Below, piece after piece: positions 23,045-29,839 of a DNA stretch of 29,839 bases. Source of the DNA: DAOOVD01 sp035369845 (lineage in GTDB: Bacteria; Bacillota; Desulfotomaculia; Desulfotomaculales; Pelotomaculaceae); assembly GCA_035369845.1 (NCBI GenBank), contig DAOOVD010000031.1, forward strand, positions 1-29,839. The letters are read 5' to 3'. A model generated the notes under the pieces. That model worked only from the letters and a program-made list of their open reading frames with translations. It ran no database searches and was not told where the DNA came from. Within the stretch, counting starts at the first letter, position 1, and the number at the start of each line of letters is the position of its first letter. The position numbers and the translations under genes are program-made.

Positions 23045-23073
23045 AAAACCGTGAAAAAAAGGCACGGTTTTTT
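23045..23073 (+). terminator. Intrinsic terminator after remB
   Basis: AAAACCGTG (23045-23053) and CACGGTTTT (23063-23071) form a perfect 9-bp stem with a 9-nt loop and end in six T. It closes the dnaN-recF-remB transcript before the gyrB promoter. Confidence 0.85.
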
Positions 23074-23090
23074 ACTTTAAAAAGGTAAAC

Positions 23091-23119
23091 TTGAAAATAA
23101 TGAGAACTTTAAATATAAT
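23091..23119 (+). promoter_or_regulatory. gyrB promoter
   Basis: TTGAAA (23091-23096), 17 nt, then perfect TATAAT (23114-23119). The upstream in-frame TTG at 23126 would start almost at the transcription start, which supports TTG at 23156 as the real gyrB start. Confidence 0.85.
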
Positions 23120-23155
23120 TAAGCCTTGAGGCAGGATAAAGGAGTTGTCCCGGCA

Positions 23156-25054
23156 TTGAATGAAAACAACAAATATGGCGCGGAGGATATTCAGGTTCTT
23201 GAAGGGCTTGAGGCCGTAAGACGCCGCCCCAGCATGTACATAGGCAGCACAAGCTCCAAAGGCCTGCACCACCTGGTGTACGAGGTTGTGGACAACAGTA
23301 TTGACGAAGCCATGGCCGGATTCTGCGACAGGATTGAAATAGTGATACATGAAGATAATTCAATCGTAGTCACCGACAACGGCCGCGGCATACCAGTGGA
23401 CACACACCCGAAAACCGGACGGCCGGCGGTGGAAGTGGTGCTCACCATCCTCCATGCGGGAGGCAAGTTCGGCGGCGGCGGATACAAAGTTTCCGGCGGA
23501 CTGCACGGCGTTGGGCTTTCTGTGGTGAACGCCCTCTCCGAATGGCTGGAGGTTGAGGTCAGGCGTAACGGTAACGTTTACTGTCAAAGGTACAGCAGGG
23601 GAACACCGGTTACTGATTTGAAGATAACAGGAAAGAGCAGGAGCACCGGCACGAAGGTGAGCTTCAAACCTGACCCGGAGATCTTTGAGGAACTCACTTT
23701 CAGTCAGGATATCCTGGCCCAGCGCCTGAGAGAACTTTCCTACCTTAACGGGGGAGTGAAGATAACCCTCAAAGACAGGCGCACGGGGCAGGAGACGGTC
23801 TATCAGCACGACGGCGGGATAAAAGATTTCGTCAAACACCTGAACAAGGCCAAAACGCCCATTCACAAGCCTATTTATATTCACAAGCAGCGCGAGGAAG
23901 TAATAGTTGAGGTTGCACTGCAGTATACCGATTCCTATACTCTTGACAACATATTTTCATACGCCAACAACATTAACACCGTCGACGGCGGCACTCACGA
24001 AGCCGGTTTTAAGGCGGCCCTGACAAGGGTTGTGAACGACTACGGCCGCAAGTACAACCTGATCAAGAACGGCGGAAACCTCTCCGGCGAGGATATCCGG
24101 GAGGGATTGACGGCTGTTGTGAGCGTAAAGGTTCCGGAACCGCAGTTTGAGGGCCAGACAAAGACCAAGCTTGGCAACAACGAAGTCAGGAGTATTGTAG
24201 ACTCAGTAGTCGGAGAGGAATTGGGAACTTTCCTGGAGGAAAACCCGTCGGTGGCAAGGCGTATTCTTGAGAAGGCCGTTACCGCCTCCAGGGCCCGCGA
24301 GGCCGCCCGAAAAGCCAAAGAACTGACCAGGCGAAAGAGCGCGCTTGAGAGTTCGACGCTTCCCGGAAAGCTGGCTGATTGCTCCGAACGCGATCCATCC
24401 GTATCGGAACTGTATCTGGTAGAGGGCGACTCTGCGGGAGGTTCAGCCAAGCAGGGACGCGACAGGAGGTTTCAGGCCATTCTTCCCTTGCGGGGGAAAA
24501 TTTTGAATGTGGAAAAGGCGCGCCTGGACAAAATTCTTGCCAACGAAGAGATCAGGGCGATGATAACAGCTCTGGGCACCGGCATAAGCGAGGAGTTCGA
24601 TATTAACAAGGCCAGATACCACAAGATCATCCTAATGTCCGACGCCGATATCGACGGTGCTCACATCAGGACGTTGCTGCTGACTTTCTTTTACCGGTAC
24701 ATGCGTCCCCTGATCGAGAAGGGGTATGTTTTCATTGCTCAACCTCCGCTTTACAGGGTCAAAAAAGGCAGATCCGACAGCTACGTATACAGCGACAGCG
24801 AACTGGAAAGTCTGCTCAACCGCATGGGCAGGGACGGAGTAACCATTCAGAGATACAAGGGACTGGGCGAGATGGATGCGGCGCAACTCTGGGAGACAAC
24901 GATGGACCCGGAAAGCCGGACCATCATGCAGGTTACCATGAAGGACGCCATTGAAGCAGATGCGATTTTTTCCATGCTGATGGGAGATCGCGTGGAACCA
25001 CGACGCGAATTCATCCAGGAGAACGCCAGGCTGGTGAGAAACCTGGACGTATAA
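23156..25054 (+). CDS. gyrB: DNA gyrase subunit B
   Basis: About 632 residues, the ATPase subunit of gyrase, which introduces negative supercoils. The GHKL ATPase domain shows LEGLEAVRRRPSMYIGS, VDNSIDEAMAGF, DNGRGIPV, and GGLHGVGLSVVNALSEWL. The transducer follows. The TOPRIM domain has LVEGDSAGGSAKQGRDR (about residue 422) and LMSDADIDGAHIRTLLLTFF. The C-terminus reads LWETTMDPESRTIMQV and REFIQENA. The frame extends to 23126, but TTG at 23156, 11 nt from AAAGGAG, fits both the promoter position and the family N-terminus. It stands alone between two terminators, separated from gyrA by 2.1 kb. Confidence 0.98.
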   Translation: MNENNKYGAEDIQVLEGLEAVRRRPSMYIGSTSSKGLHHLVYEVVDNSIDEAMAGFCDRIEIVIHEDNSIVVTDNGRGIPVDTHPKTGRPAVEVVLTILHAGGKFGGGGYKVSGGLHGVGLSVVNALSEWLEVEVRRNGNVYCQRYSRGTPVTDLKITGKSRSTGTKVSFKPDPEIFEELTFSQDILAQRLRELSYLNGGVKITLKDRRTGQETVYQHDGGIKDFVKHLNKAKTPIHKPIYIHKQREEVIVEVALQYTDSYTLDNIFSYANNINTVDGGTHEAGFKAALTRVVNDYGRKYNLIKNGGNLSGEDIREGLTAVVSVKVPEPQFEGQTKTKLGNNEVRSIVDSVVGEELGTFLEENPSVARRILEKAVTASRAREAARKAKELTRRKSALESSTLPGKLADCSERDPSVSELYLVEGDSAGGSAKQGRDRRFQAILPLRGKILNVEKARLDKILANEEIRAMITALGTGISEEFDINKARYHKIILMSDADIDGAHIRTLLLTFFYRYMRPLIEKGYVFIAQPPLYRVKKGRSDSYVYSDSELESLLNRMGRDGVTIQRYKGLGEMDAAQLWETTMDPESRTIMQVTMKDAIEADAIFSMLMGDRVEPRREFIQENARLVRNLDV

Positions 25055-25072
25055 AAAAGCGCGGCTTTTTAG

Positions 25073-25105
25073 AAACCCCCGGCCGTTTGATGCGGCCGGG
25101 GGTTT
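25073..25105 (+). terminator. Strong bidirectional terminator after gyrB
   Basis: AAACCCCCGGCCG (25073-25085) and CGGCCGGGGGTTT (25093-25105) pair perfectly over 13 bp with a 7-nt loop. The T-run is short (T3), but the stem is very stable. It separates gyrB from the coiled-coil gene. Confidence 0.8.
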
Positions 25106-25293
25106 AAGTTATCAAAAGAACACCTTGAGGATTAAACTCCGGCAACCTTGAGTTTTTAAATATACCAAAACATTAGAGAAAGAAAGAAAATCTAAGAAAA
25201 ACAGAGAATGAATGGCGTAAATAACATATTCGCCCGGCTACAGGGCTTGCATGGATATGCTAGTATTTAAGACAAAAACGGTGGTGGTAAATT

Positions 25294-25968
25294 ATGTCAA
25301 AAGTCACGGCAATAAAAAAGGTGATCTCTGAAACCAAACAAGTCGCCGAACAGGCGAAAAACTGCCGGATCCCCAGCGTCGAGATTCCCGGCACGATCAT
25401 GCTGGCCGTGCAAAAGCTGGTTAAGGATAAAGGATATACGATGGCCCAATTCTGGAAAGAGGCCGCCAGCATGCGTCTGCAAATGGAAGACGTCAAGTCC
25501 GCCAAAGAGGAACTGGACAGAATCCTCGGCCAGATTGCATATGCGGAAAGAAAACTGAGGGAAATAGAAGAAAGGGAGCAACTCCTGATGGAAAAAGAGT
25601 TGAAAATGGAGGAGGAGGTTTTAAAACAAAAGGCGTGTTTCGATGAAAGGATGGCTGAAATCAACAGCAGGGAGAAAGACCTGGAAGAAATCTATCAATT
25701 GAAAATGGGCGAACTGGAGGAAATGATGAGCCGGCAGAAGGAAGAGCACCGGCAATGTCTGAACCGCATCGAGGAAGAGGTGCGCGAAAGAAATGAAGAA
25801 TACAGGCGTTCTCTCGAACTCGAATTTTTCGAGAAGGAGAAGGAGCTTTCAAGGAGAGAGGCGCACGTCCAGGTGAGAGAAGAAATTGCTTTGGAAAAAG
25901 AGAAATTCTGGGCCGCCATGTACGACGCCGTTGTCAAACTTACCAGAGTTTGCGGGACGTTGAAATAA
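25294..25968 (+). CDS. Coiled-coil protein of unknown function
   Basis: A 224-residue protein I do not recognise. The first 55 residues form a compact, mixed region (RIPSVEIPGTIMLAVQKLV, KGYTMAQFWKEAA). From about residue 60 to 205 it is almost entirely Glu/Lys/Arg-rich with heptad-like spacing (EERE, KELK, EEEV, EELSRREAHV), indicating a long coiled coil. A short hydrophobic C-terminus follows (FWAAMYDAVVKLTRVCGTL). There is no signal peptide or membrane helix. ATG at 25294 has GGTGGTGG about 7 nt upstream. It lies 190 bp after the gyrB terminator, with no convincing sigma-A promoter seen. A structural or scaffold role is possible but is only a guess. Confidence 0.75.
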   Translation: MSKVTAIKKVISETKQVAEQAKNCRIPSVEIPGTIMLAVQKLVKDKGYTMAQFWKEAASMRLQMEDVKSAKEELDRILGQIAYAERKLREIEEREQLLMEKELKMEEEVLKQKACFDERMAEINSREKDLEEIYQLKMGELEEMMSRQKEEHRQCLNRIEEEVRERNEEYRRSLELEFFEKEKELSRREAHVQVREEIALEKEKFWAAMYDAVVKLTRVCGTLK

Positions 25969-26014
25969 CCGGCGGATACGTGAGCCGCAAAACAGGAGGA
26001 ACTGAGGGGGTTTT

Positions 26015-26310
26015 ATGAAAACGATAACTTCCTGCAGGCAGGCGGCGGTTAATTAAGGAAGACAAAGATCTGTCTGACGCCCTTTTTAATTGTCCTCGCT
26101 TTTTTAATGGAAGCGGCCGTGGGTGGGTCAACTGATGCCTTACAGGAAGTCAAAACGGGCGCAGTTGCCGGGATGGAGTATATAAGCGCCTGTTACAAGG
26201 AGGCAGTATCCCGGTATTATCCCCTTGCGGCCGGGCTGGCCGGGAAAATTGCCGGGTTTATACTGACTGCACCGGCCGCCGATTCGGGTTATTTCGATGC
26301 GGTACCCTAA
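26015..26310 (+). pseudogene. Probable broken gene for a small exported protein
   Basis: ATG at 26015, with GAGGGGG about 6 nt upstream, gives only 13 codons before TAA at 26054. A different frame is open from 26053 to 26310 and encodes a basic, hydrophobic segment (RKTKICLTPFLIVLAFLMEA) followed by about 60 residues (STDALQEVKTGAVAGMEYIS and onward). That frame has no start codon or ribosome binding site before the hydrophobic part; ATG 26107 lies inside it. The simplest reading is one small signal-peptide or membrane-anchored protein gene damaged by a frameshift. A sequencing error is an alternative. I do not recognise the family. Confidence 0.4.
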
Positions 26311-26320
26311 GAGAGATATT

Positions 26321-26341
26321 AGCAAGTGTTGCTGATTTTTT
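26321..26341 (+). terminator. Weak terminator-like hairpin
   Basis: AGCAA (26321-26325) and TTGCT (26329-26333) with a 3-nt loop, then GA and six T. It lies between the broken gene and the next small ORF. The stem is only 5 bp, so this is tentative. Confidence 0.3.
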
Positions 26342-26377
26342 GATAAAAAACAGGCAGTCTGAAAGGAGGGGATGGCA

Positions 26378-26671
26378 GTGAGAGCTGTATCCGGTTACAG
26401 AACAGTAAAGACGAGAAAGACGGGAGGGCTTTTTTTGACCGCGCTGCTGCTGGCGGCGGCTTTCTTCGCCGGAGCCGTTGCAGAAAGAACAGCGCATATC
26501 TTGCAGGATATAGTGACGGCAGCTCCCGCCGCCCTGGACGAATTCAAGGCTTTCCTGCGCGAGAAAGTTGTTTTTAAAGTTAAAGTCTCATCTGCACATT
26601 TAAAACTGCCCTTGGCGGCAACTTGTTTCATGGCTCAAGAACAGTTTTCCTGTTTGATCAGAGGCCCTTAA
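26378..26671 (+). CDS. Small membrane-anchored or exported protein, unrecognised
   Basis: About 97 residues. The N-terminus is basic (RAVSGYRTVKTRKT) followed by one hydrophobic helix (GLFLTALLLAAAFFAGAVA), giving an N-in signal peptide or membrane anchor. The remaining 60 residues include ERTAHILQDIVTAAPAALDE, a helical-looking stretch, and a basic REKVVFKVKV. No family is recognised. ATG at 26372 is too close to the AAAGGAGGGG ribosome binding site. GTG at 26378 is 6-7 nt from it and is the likely start. It resembles the preceding broken gene in layout (basic N-terminus, one hydrophobic helix, short tail), so they might be related in function. Confidence 0.6.
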   Translation: MRAVSGYRTVKTRKTGGLFLTALLLAAAFFAGAVAERTAHILQDIVTAAPAALDEFKAFLREKVVFKVKVSSAHLKLPLAATCFMAQEQFSCLIRGP

Positions 26672-26704
26672 GGAAAATCTGAAATAAGGCAAGGAGGTGT
26701 TTGA

Positions 26705-26860
26705 TTGGGAGAAACCAAAATTGTCCTCATCTCAAAACGCTGGCCAGCGGCTCTTTTGCAAAAATTTCAGCAAAGCCTCGGGCTGGTTCCCAGAAAGGCC
26801 GGCCATAAATTGCTGCGAATGCATGCTTTAAAGGACGGGCGGAAAAACAACAGGAGTTGA
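26705..26860 (+). CDS. Small basic protein, unrecognised (51 aa)
   Basis: A 51-residue ORF with a near-perfect ribosome binding site (AAGGAGGTG) 5-7 nt before a TTG start. The product GETKIVLISKRWPAALLQKF, then SLGLVPRKAGHKLL, is basic and has no membrane segment. No family is recognised. It lies 33 bp after the previous small ORF and 4 bp before the next. The strong ribosome binding site is the main support. Confidence 0.5.
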   Translation: MGETKIVLISKRWPAALLQKFQQSLGLVPRKAGHKLLRMHALKDGRKNNRS

Positions 26861-26864
26861 GGTG

Positions 26865-26951
26865 GTGTCCCTTGATTGTGTGAATTATGCTCTGCAAGCG
26901 GGAAGATTGCAGGCGACAATTGAACAGGAAGATTTATGCCGCAGGCGGTGA
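26865..26951 (+). CDS. Very small ORF (28 aa), unrecognised
   Basis: GTG at 26865 is preceded 8 nt earlier by AGGAG and begins 4 bp after the stop of the 51-residue ORF. It encodes SLDCVNYALQAGRLQATIEQ and a basic end (DLCRRR). The TGA overlaps a GTG of the next ORF by the coupling pattern GTGA. It could be a real peptide, or the first half of a gene split by a frameshift. Confidence 0.4.
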   Translation: MSLDCVNYALQAGRLQATIEQEDLCRRR

Positions 26952-27046
26952 AAAAGGTGCGAGTTCACGGGGATTTGCGCGAAAAAACCCGGGGGTTGTT
27001 CAACCCTGCGTCGGCCGGACCGCCGGAATACAGCAGGAACTGTTGA
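26948..27046 (+). CDS. Very small ORF (32 aa), unrecognised
   Basis: GTG at 26948 overlaps the stop of the previous ORF (GTGA). It encodes KKVRVHGDLREKTRGLFNPA and ends in GPPEYSRNC before TGA. Joined to the previous ORF by a frameshift it would give a single protein of about 60 residues. No family is recognised. A competing frame (26887-27072) has no ribosome binding site, so I prefer this one. Confidence 0.35.
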   Translation: MKKVRVHGDLREKTRGLFNPASAGPPEYSRNC

Positions 27047-27079
27047 ATGCAAAAATTCATAGAAGCCCGTAAGTGTTTT

Positions 27080-27104
27080 AAAGCAGGCGGGAGCGGCCTG
27101 CTTT
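27080..27104 (+). terminator. Terminator before gyrA
   Basis: AAAGCAGGC (27080-27088) and GCCTGCTTT (27096-27104) form a perfect 9-bp stem with a 7-nt loop, followed by CTTTGTT. It ends the small-ORF cluster. Confidence 0.75.
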
Positions 27105-27132
27105 CTTTGTTCGCCCGGGTCCGCGCTTTAAA

Positions 27133-27161
27133 TTGCATTGGATAGATTATTTTGTTATAAT
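27133..27161 (+). promoter_or_regulatory. gyrA promoter
   Basis: TTGCAT (27133-27138), 17 nt, then TATAAT (27156-27161), 38 nt upstream of the gyrA start. It shows that gyrA is transcribed independently of gyrB here. Confidence 0.8.
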
Positions 27162-27199
27162 TCCCTCGTAGAAAATTTACGGGCAGAGGTGACCGGATA

Positions 27200-29626
27200 T
27201 TGCCTTCATTGACAGGCAGGGTAATACCAATTGACATAAACGAAGAAATGAAGCATTCCTACCTGGATTACGCCATGAGCGTCATCGTGGGGAGGGCGCT
27301 TCCCGACGTGCGGGACGGGCTTAAACCGGTGCACCGTCGTATCCTTTACGCAATGCACAGTTTGGGACTGACTCCGGATAAACCGCACCGGAAATCCGCT
27401 TATATAGTGGGCGAAGTTCTTGCAAAATACCACCCGCACGGAGACGTCGCCGTTTACGACGCCCTCGTCCGGCTGGCGCAGGATTTTGCCTGCCGCTACC
27501 CGTTGGTGGACGGGCACGGCAATTTCGGCTCCGTGGACGGCGATTCTCCCGCGGCAATGCGTTACACCGAGGCCAGAATGGCCAGGATTACCCTGGAGAT
27601 GCTGGCTGATATCGAGAAGGAAACTGTCGGGTTCATACCAAACTATGACGGCAAGACTGAAGAACCCACCGTTTTGCCTTCCAGGATACCCAACCTGCTC
27701 GTCAACGGGTCGTCGGGCATCGCCGTGGGCATGGCCACAAATATACCCCCCCACAACCTCGGTGAGGTGATAGACGGCATCAACATGCTTATTGACAACC
27801 CGGAAGCCGGAGTCAAAGAACTTATGAGAGTCATCAACGGCCCGGATTTTCCGACCGGCGGCAAAATTATAGGCAGGGAAGGCATTTGGGACGCCTACCT
27901 GACCGGCAGGGGCAGCATCAAGGTAAGGGCGCGGGCAACGGTTGAAAAGATGAGCGGGGGAAAGAACTGCATCATAGTAAACCAGTTGCCTTACCAGGTG
28001 AACAAAGCCAGGCTGATTGAGAAAATTGCCGAACTCGTCAAAGACAAAAAGATTGACGGGATAAGCGACTTGAGGGACGAGTCGGATCGCCGCGGCATGA
28101 GAATAATGATTGAACTCCGCAGGGACGCCAACCCGCAGGTGATTTTAAACCAGTTGTACAAACACACCCAGATGCAGGAAACCTTCGGGGTCATTATGCT
28201 GGCTCTGGTAAACGGGCAGCCGCGAGTTCTCAACTTAAAAGAGATGTTGTTTTATTACCTGGAGCACCAAAAGGATGTTGTTGTACGGCGAACAAAATTC
28301 GATTTGAACAAGGCGGAAGCAAGGGCGCACATTGTTGAGGGCTTGAGGATCGCTCTTGTTTACCTGGACGAAGTAATCAAAACAATCAGGGCTTCCCGCA
28401 CTCCAGACACGGCAAGGAAGGCTCTGGTGGAAAAGTTCAGCTTGTCCGAAAAGCAGGCCGAGGCCATAGTTGAAATGCGCTTGAGGCAGTTGACCGGGCT
28501 GGAAAGGGAAAAACTCGAGCAGGAGCATAAGGAACTGACTGAAAAGATCGCCTGCCTCAGGGCTGTTCTTAGTGACGAGAAAAAAGTTCTTAAAATTGTC
28601 AAGGACGAACTTGGCGAGATCAGGAAAAAATTTGCCGACGCCAGACGCACGGTAATATCCGACGAAAGCGTCTCCCTGGATGCGGAAGATCTCATTCCGG
28701 AAGAGGACGTGGTAATAACCGTAACCAACCAGGGCTATATTAAGAGGATTCCTTTGGACACCTACCGCAGCCAGCGCCGTGGCGGCCGGGGCGTAACCGC
28801 CATGGGAACGAAAGAGGAGGACTTCGTGCGCCATCTTTTCATTACGACGACACATCACTTTTTCCTGTTCTTTACCAACCAGGGCAAGGTTTACCGCCTG
28901 AAAGTGCATGAAATACCCGAGGCGGGCCGCCAGGCCAAAGGCACCGCAATTGTCAATCTTCTGTATGTTGAAGGCGATGAGAGGATAACCACGGTTATCC
29001 CCGTCAGGGAATTCAGCCCGGGACAGTATCTTTTTATGGCTACCAGGTACGGGATGGTTAAAAAGACTCCCTTGAACGAGTATGATACATCCCGCCGTGA
29101 CGGCATTATCGCCATATCGCTCAGAGAGGGCGATCAACTTGTAGATGTCAAGCTCACCAGCGGTGAGGAGGAAATCATAATGGCGTCGAGAGACGGGCTG
29201 GCCATCCGCTTTCCCGAAAAGGAAGTGCGGTCCATGGGGCGGAATACCAGCGGTGTCAGGGGAATGAGACTTGCGGCCGGCGACGAGGTTGTCGGTATGG
29301 AAACGGTTCGCCCCGATGCCTGCCTGCTTGCGGTAACGGAAAACGGTTTCGGCAAACGGACGGACCTTTCGGAATACCGTTCCCAGTCCAGAGGCGGTAA
29401 AGGCATTATCAATATTAAGATGACGGAGAGAAACGGCGGCGTTGTCGCTATTCAAGTGGTAAAGGACGAAGAAGAAATCATGATGATCAGCGCCGAGGGA
29501 ATAATAATCAGAATTAAAGCAGAAGACATATCCAAAACCGGCAGGTCGACTCAGGGCGTAAGGCTTATGCGGATCGACCAGGGAGATTCCCTGGTGGCAG
29601 TGGCAAAAGTTTATACCGAAGACTAG
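27200..29626 (+). CDS. gyrA: DNA gyrase subunit A
   Basis: An 808-residue subunit of gyrase that cuts and rejoins DNA. The N-terminal breakage domain has YLDYAMSVIVGRALPDVRDG and the active-site Tyr at about 122 in MRYTEARM. The C-terminal beta-pinwheel carries a GyrA box QRRGGRG (needed for wrapping and negative supercoiling), which separates it from ParC. A second S-R-G-G-K-G motif lies later. The start is TTG at 27200, with AGAGGTG about 9 nt upstream. In the quinolone region the residue matching E. coli Ser83 is Val (HPHGDVAVYD), while the acidic residue at 87 is kept. Confidence 0.98.
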   Translation: MPSLTGRVIPIDINEEMKHSYLDYAMSVIVGRALPDVRDGLKPVHRRILYAMHSLGLTPDKPHRKSAYIVGEVLAKYHPHGDVAVYDALVRLAQDFACRYPLVDGHGNFGSVDGDSPAAMRYTEARMARITLEMLADIEKETVGFIPNYDGKTEEPTVLPSRIPNLLVNGSSGIAVGMATNIPPHNLGEVIDGINMLIDNPEAGVKELMRVINGPDFPTGGKIIGREGIWDAYLTGRGSIKVRARATVEKMSGGKNCIIVNQLPYQVNKARLIEKIAELVKDKKIDGISDLRDESDRRGMRIMIELRRDANPQVILNQLYKHTQMQETFGVIMLALVNGQPRVLNLKEMLFYYLEHQKDVVVRRTKFDLNKAEARAHIVEGLRIALVYLDEVIKTIRASRTPDTARKALVEKFSLSEKQAEAIVEMRLRQLTGLEREKLEQEHKELTEKIACLRAVLSDEKKVLKIVKDELGEIRKKFADARRTVISDESVSLDAEDLIPEEDVVITVTNQGYIKRIPLDTYRSQRRGGRGVTAMGTKEEDFVRHLFITTTHHFFLFFTNQGKVYRLKVHEIPEAGRQAKGTAIVNLLYVEGDERITTVIPVREFSPGQYLFMATRYGMVKKTPLNEYDTSRRDGIIAISLREGDQLVDVKLTSGEEEIIMASRDGLAIRFPEKEVRSMGRNTSGVRGMRLAAGDEVVGMETVRPDACLLAVTENGFGKRTDLSEYRSQSRGGKGIINIKMTERNGGVVAIQVVKDEEEIMMISAEGIIIRIKAEDISKTGRSTQGVRLMRIDQGDSLVAVAKVYTED

Positions 29627-29654
29627 TATGTATAAAAAATACTTTCTCCCCGCC

Positions 29655-29683
29655 TTGACAGCGGGTTGTACCATGTGCTAAAT
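29655..29683 (+). promoter_or_regulatory. Promoter-like signal downstream of gyrA
   Basis: Perfect TTGACA (29655-29660), 17 nt, then CTAAAT (29678-29683). It lies 30 bp after the gyrA stop, facing right. No gene follows within the window. Confidence 0.5.
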
Positions 29684-29808
29684 TTAGTAATGTGCCGTTC
29701 GGAAGCTTGCGGGAGAGCGGTTTCAATCGCATGTTTGAAAGCTGCGGCGAAGTTGTTTTTGACCGCCCCTGGAGGGATGTTTTTGGCACAATTTCCTAAA
29801 AGAAGCAC

Positions 29809-29837
29809 TTGACCGCAGCATTAAAGGGTGATAGGAT
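29809..29837 (+). promoter_or_regulatory. Second promoter-like signal at the right edge
   Basis: TTGACC (29809-29814), 17 nt, then TAGGAT (29832-29837). With the signal at 29655 it suggests tandem promoters, a pattern seen before rRNA operons. The window ends here, so the target is unseen. No gene is found between 29627 and 29839. Confidence 0.4.
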
Positions 29838-29839
29838 AG

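Noticed and set aside
23126..23155. Ten-codon N-terminal extension of GyrB
   Set aside because: It would begin about 6 nt after the -10 box, essentially at the transcription start, leaving no room for a ribosome binding site.
26887..27072. A 61-codon plus-strand ORF in the small-ORF cluster
   Set aside because: Its ATG has no Shine-Dalgarno at a usable distance, whereas the overlapping GTG-started ORFs in other frames do.
28235..29674. A 479-codon open frame on the minus strand opposite gyrA
   Set aside because: It is entirely antisense to a clearly intact gyrA, has no ribosome binding site, and its product looks like no protein family. It is a composition-driven shadow.
1..29839. CRISPR arrays, tRNA genes, insertion sequences or prophage genes
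   Set aside because: I looked for regular spaced repeats, tRNA-like cloverleaf segments and transposase-like proteins and saw none.

Overview
This window spans the replication origin of a spore-forming Firmicute. The layout (parB-parA-rsmG-mnmG-mnmE-khpB-yidC-yidD-rnpA-rpmH, then divergent dnaA-dnaN-recF-remB-gyrB-gyrA) is the conserved Firmicutes origin order. The forespore-type gene yyaC, the remB regulator, the moderate base composition and the protein flavour suggest a Clostridia-class anaerobe, most like the Pelotomaculum/Desulfotomaculum group. That genus-level guess is inference from gene content, not a search result.

Left arm (1-18535, mostly minus strand, pointing away from the origin): rpsF with a clear promoter, an ACT-domain malic enzyme, a DUF951 protein, an MscS channel, an M18 aminopeptidase, a CvpA-type membrane protein, a YkvI-type transporter-like protein, an UPF0180 protein with a phosphoribosyltransferase, a DUF554 membrane protein, then the ParAB chromosome segregation pair with a perfect parS site, rsmG, the tRNA-modification pair mnmG/mnmE, and the khpB-yidC-yidD-rnpA-rpmH group. 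Only two genes here face the origin: a stand-alone carbohydrate-binding module (2285-2686) and yyaC (7568-8161), which has a possible forespore sigma promoter.

Origin (18536-18921 and 20272-20494): two AT-rich intergenic regions flank dnaA. They hold well-spaced divergent promoters for rpmH and dnaA, a terminator-like hairpin in the dnaA leader, and only near-match DnaA boxes, one of them overlapping the dnaA -35.

Right arm (18922-29839, plus strand): dnaA; dnaN-recF-remB; a terminator; gyrB on its own promoter; a strong terminator; then about 2 kb between gyrB and gyrA with an unrecognised coiled-coil protein, a broken small exported-protein gene and a packed run of very small ORFs with good ribosome binding sites, closed by another terminator; then gyrA on its own promoter. 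After gyrA come two promoter-like signals and no gene before the window ends; this would fit a downstream rRNA operon, which is not visible here.

A striking general feature is start codon use: about 13 of the genes appear to start with TTG behind a strong Shine-Dalgarno sequence, so longest-ORF starts are often wrong in this window. The best candidates for something undescribed are the small-ORF cluster and coiled-coil gene between gyrB and gyrA. Most of the remaining window is well-known core gene content.
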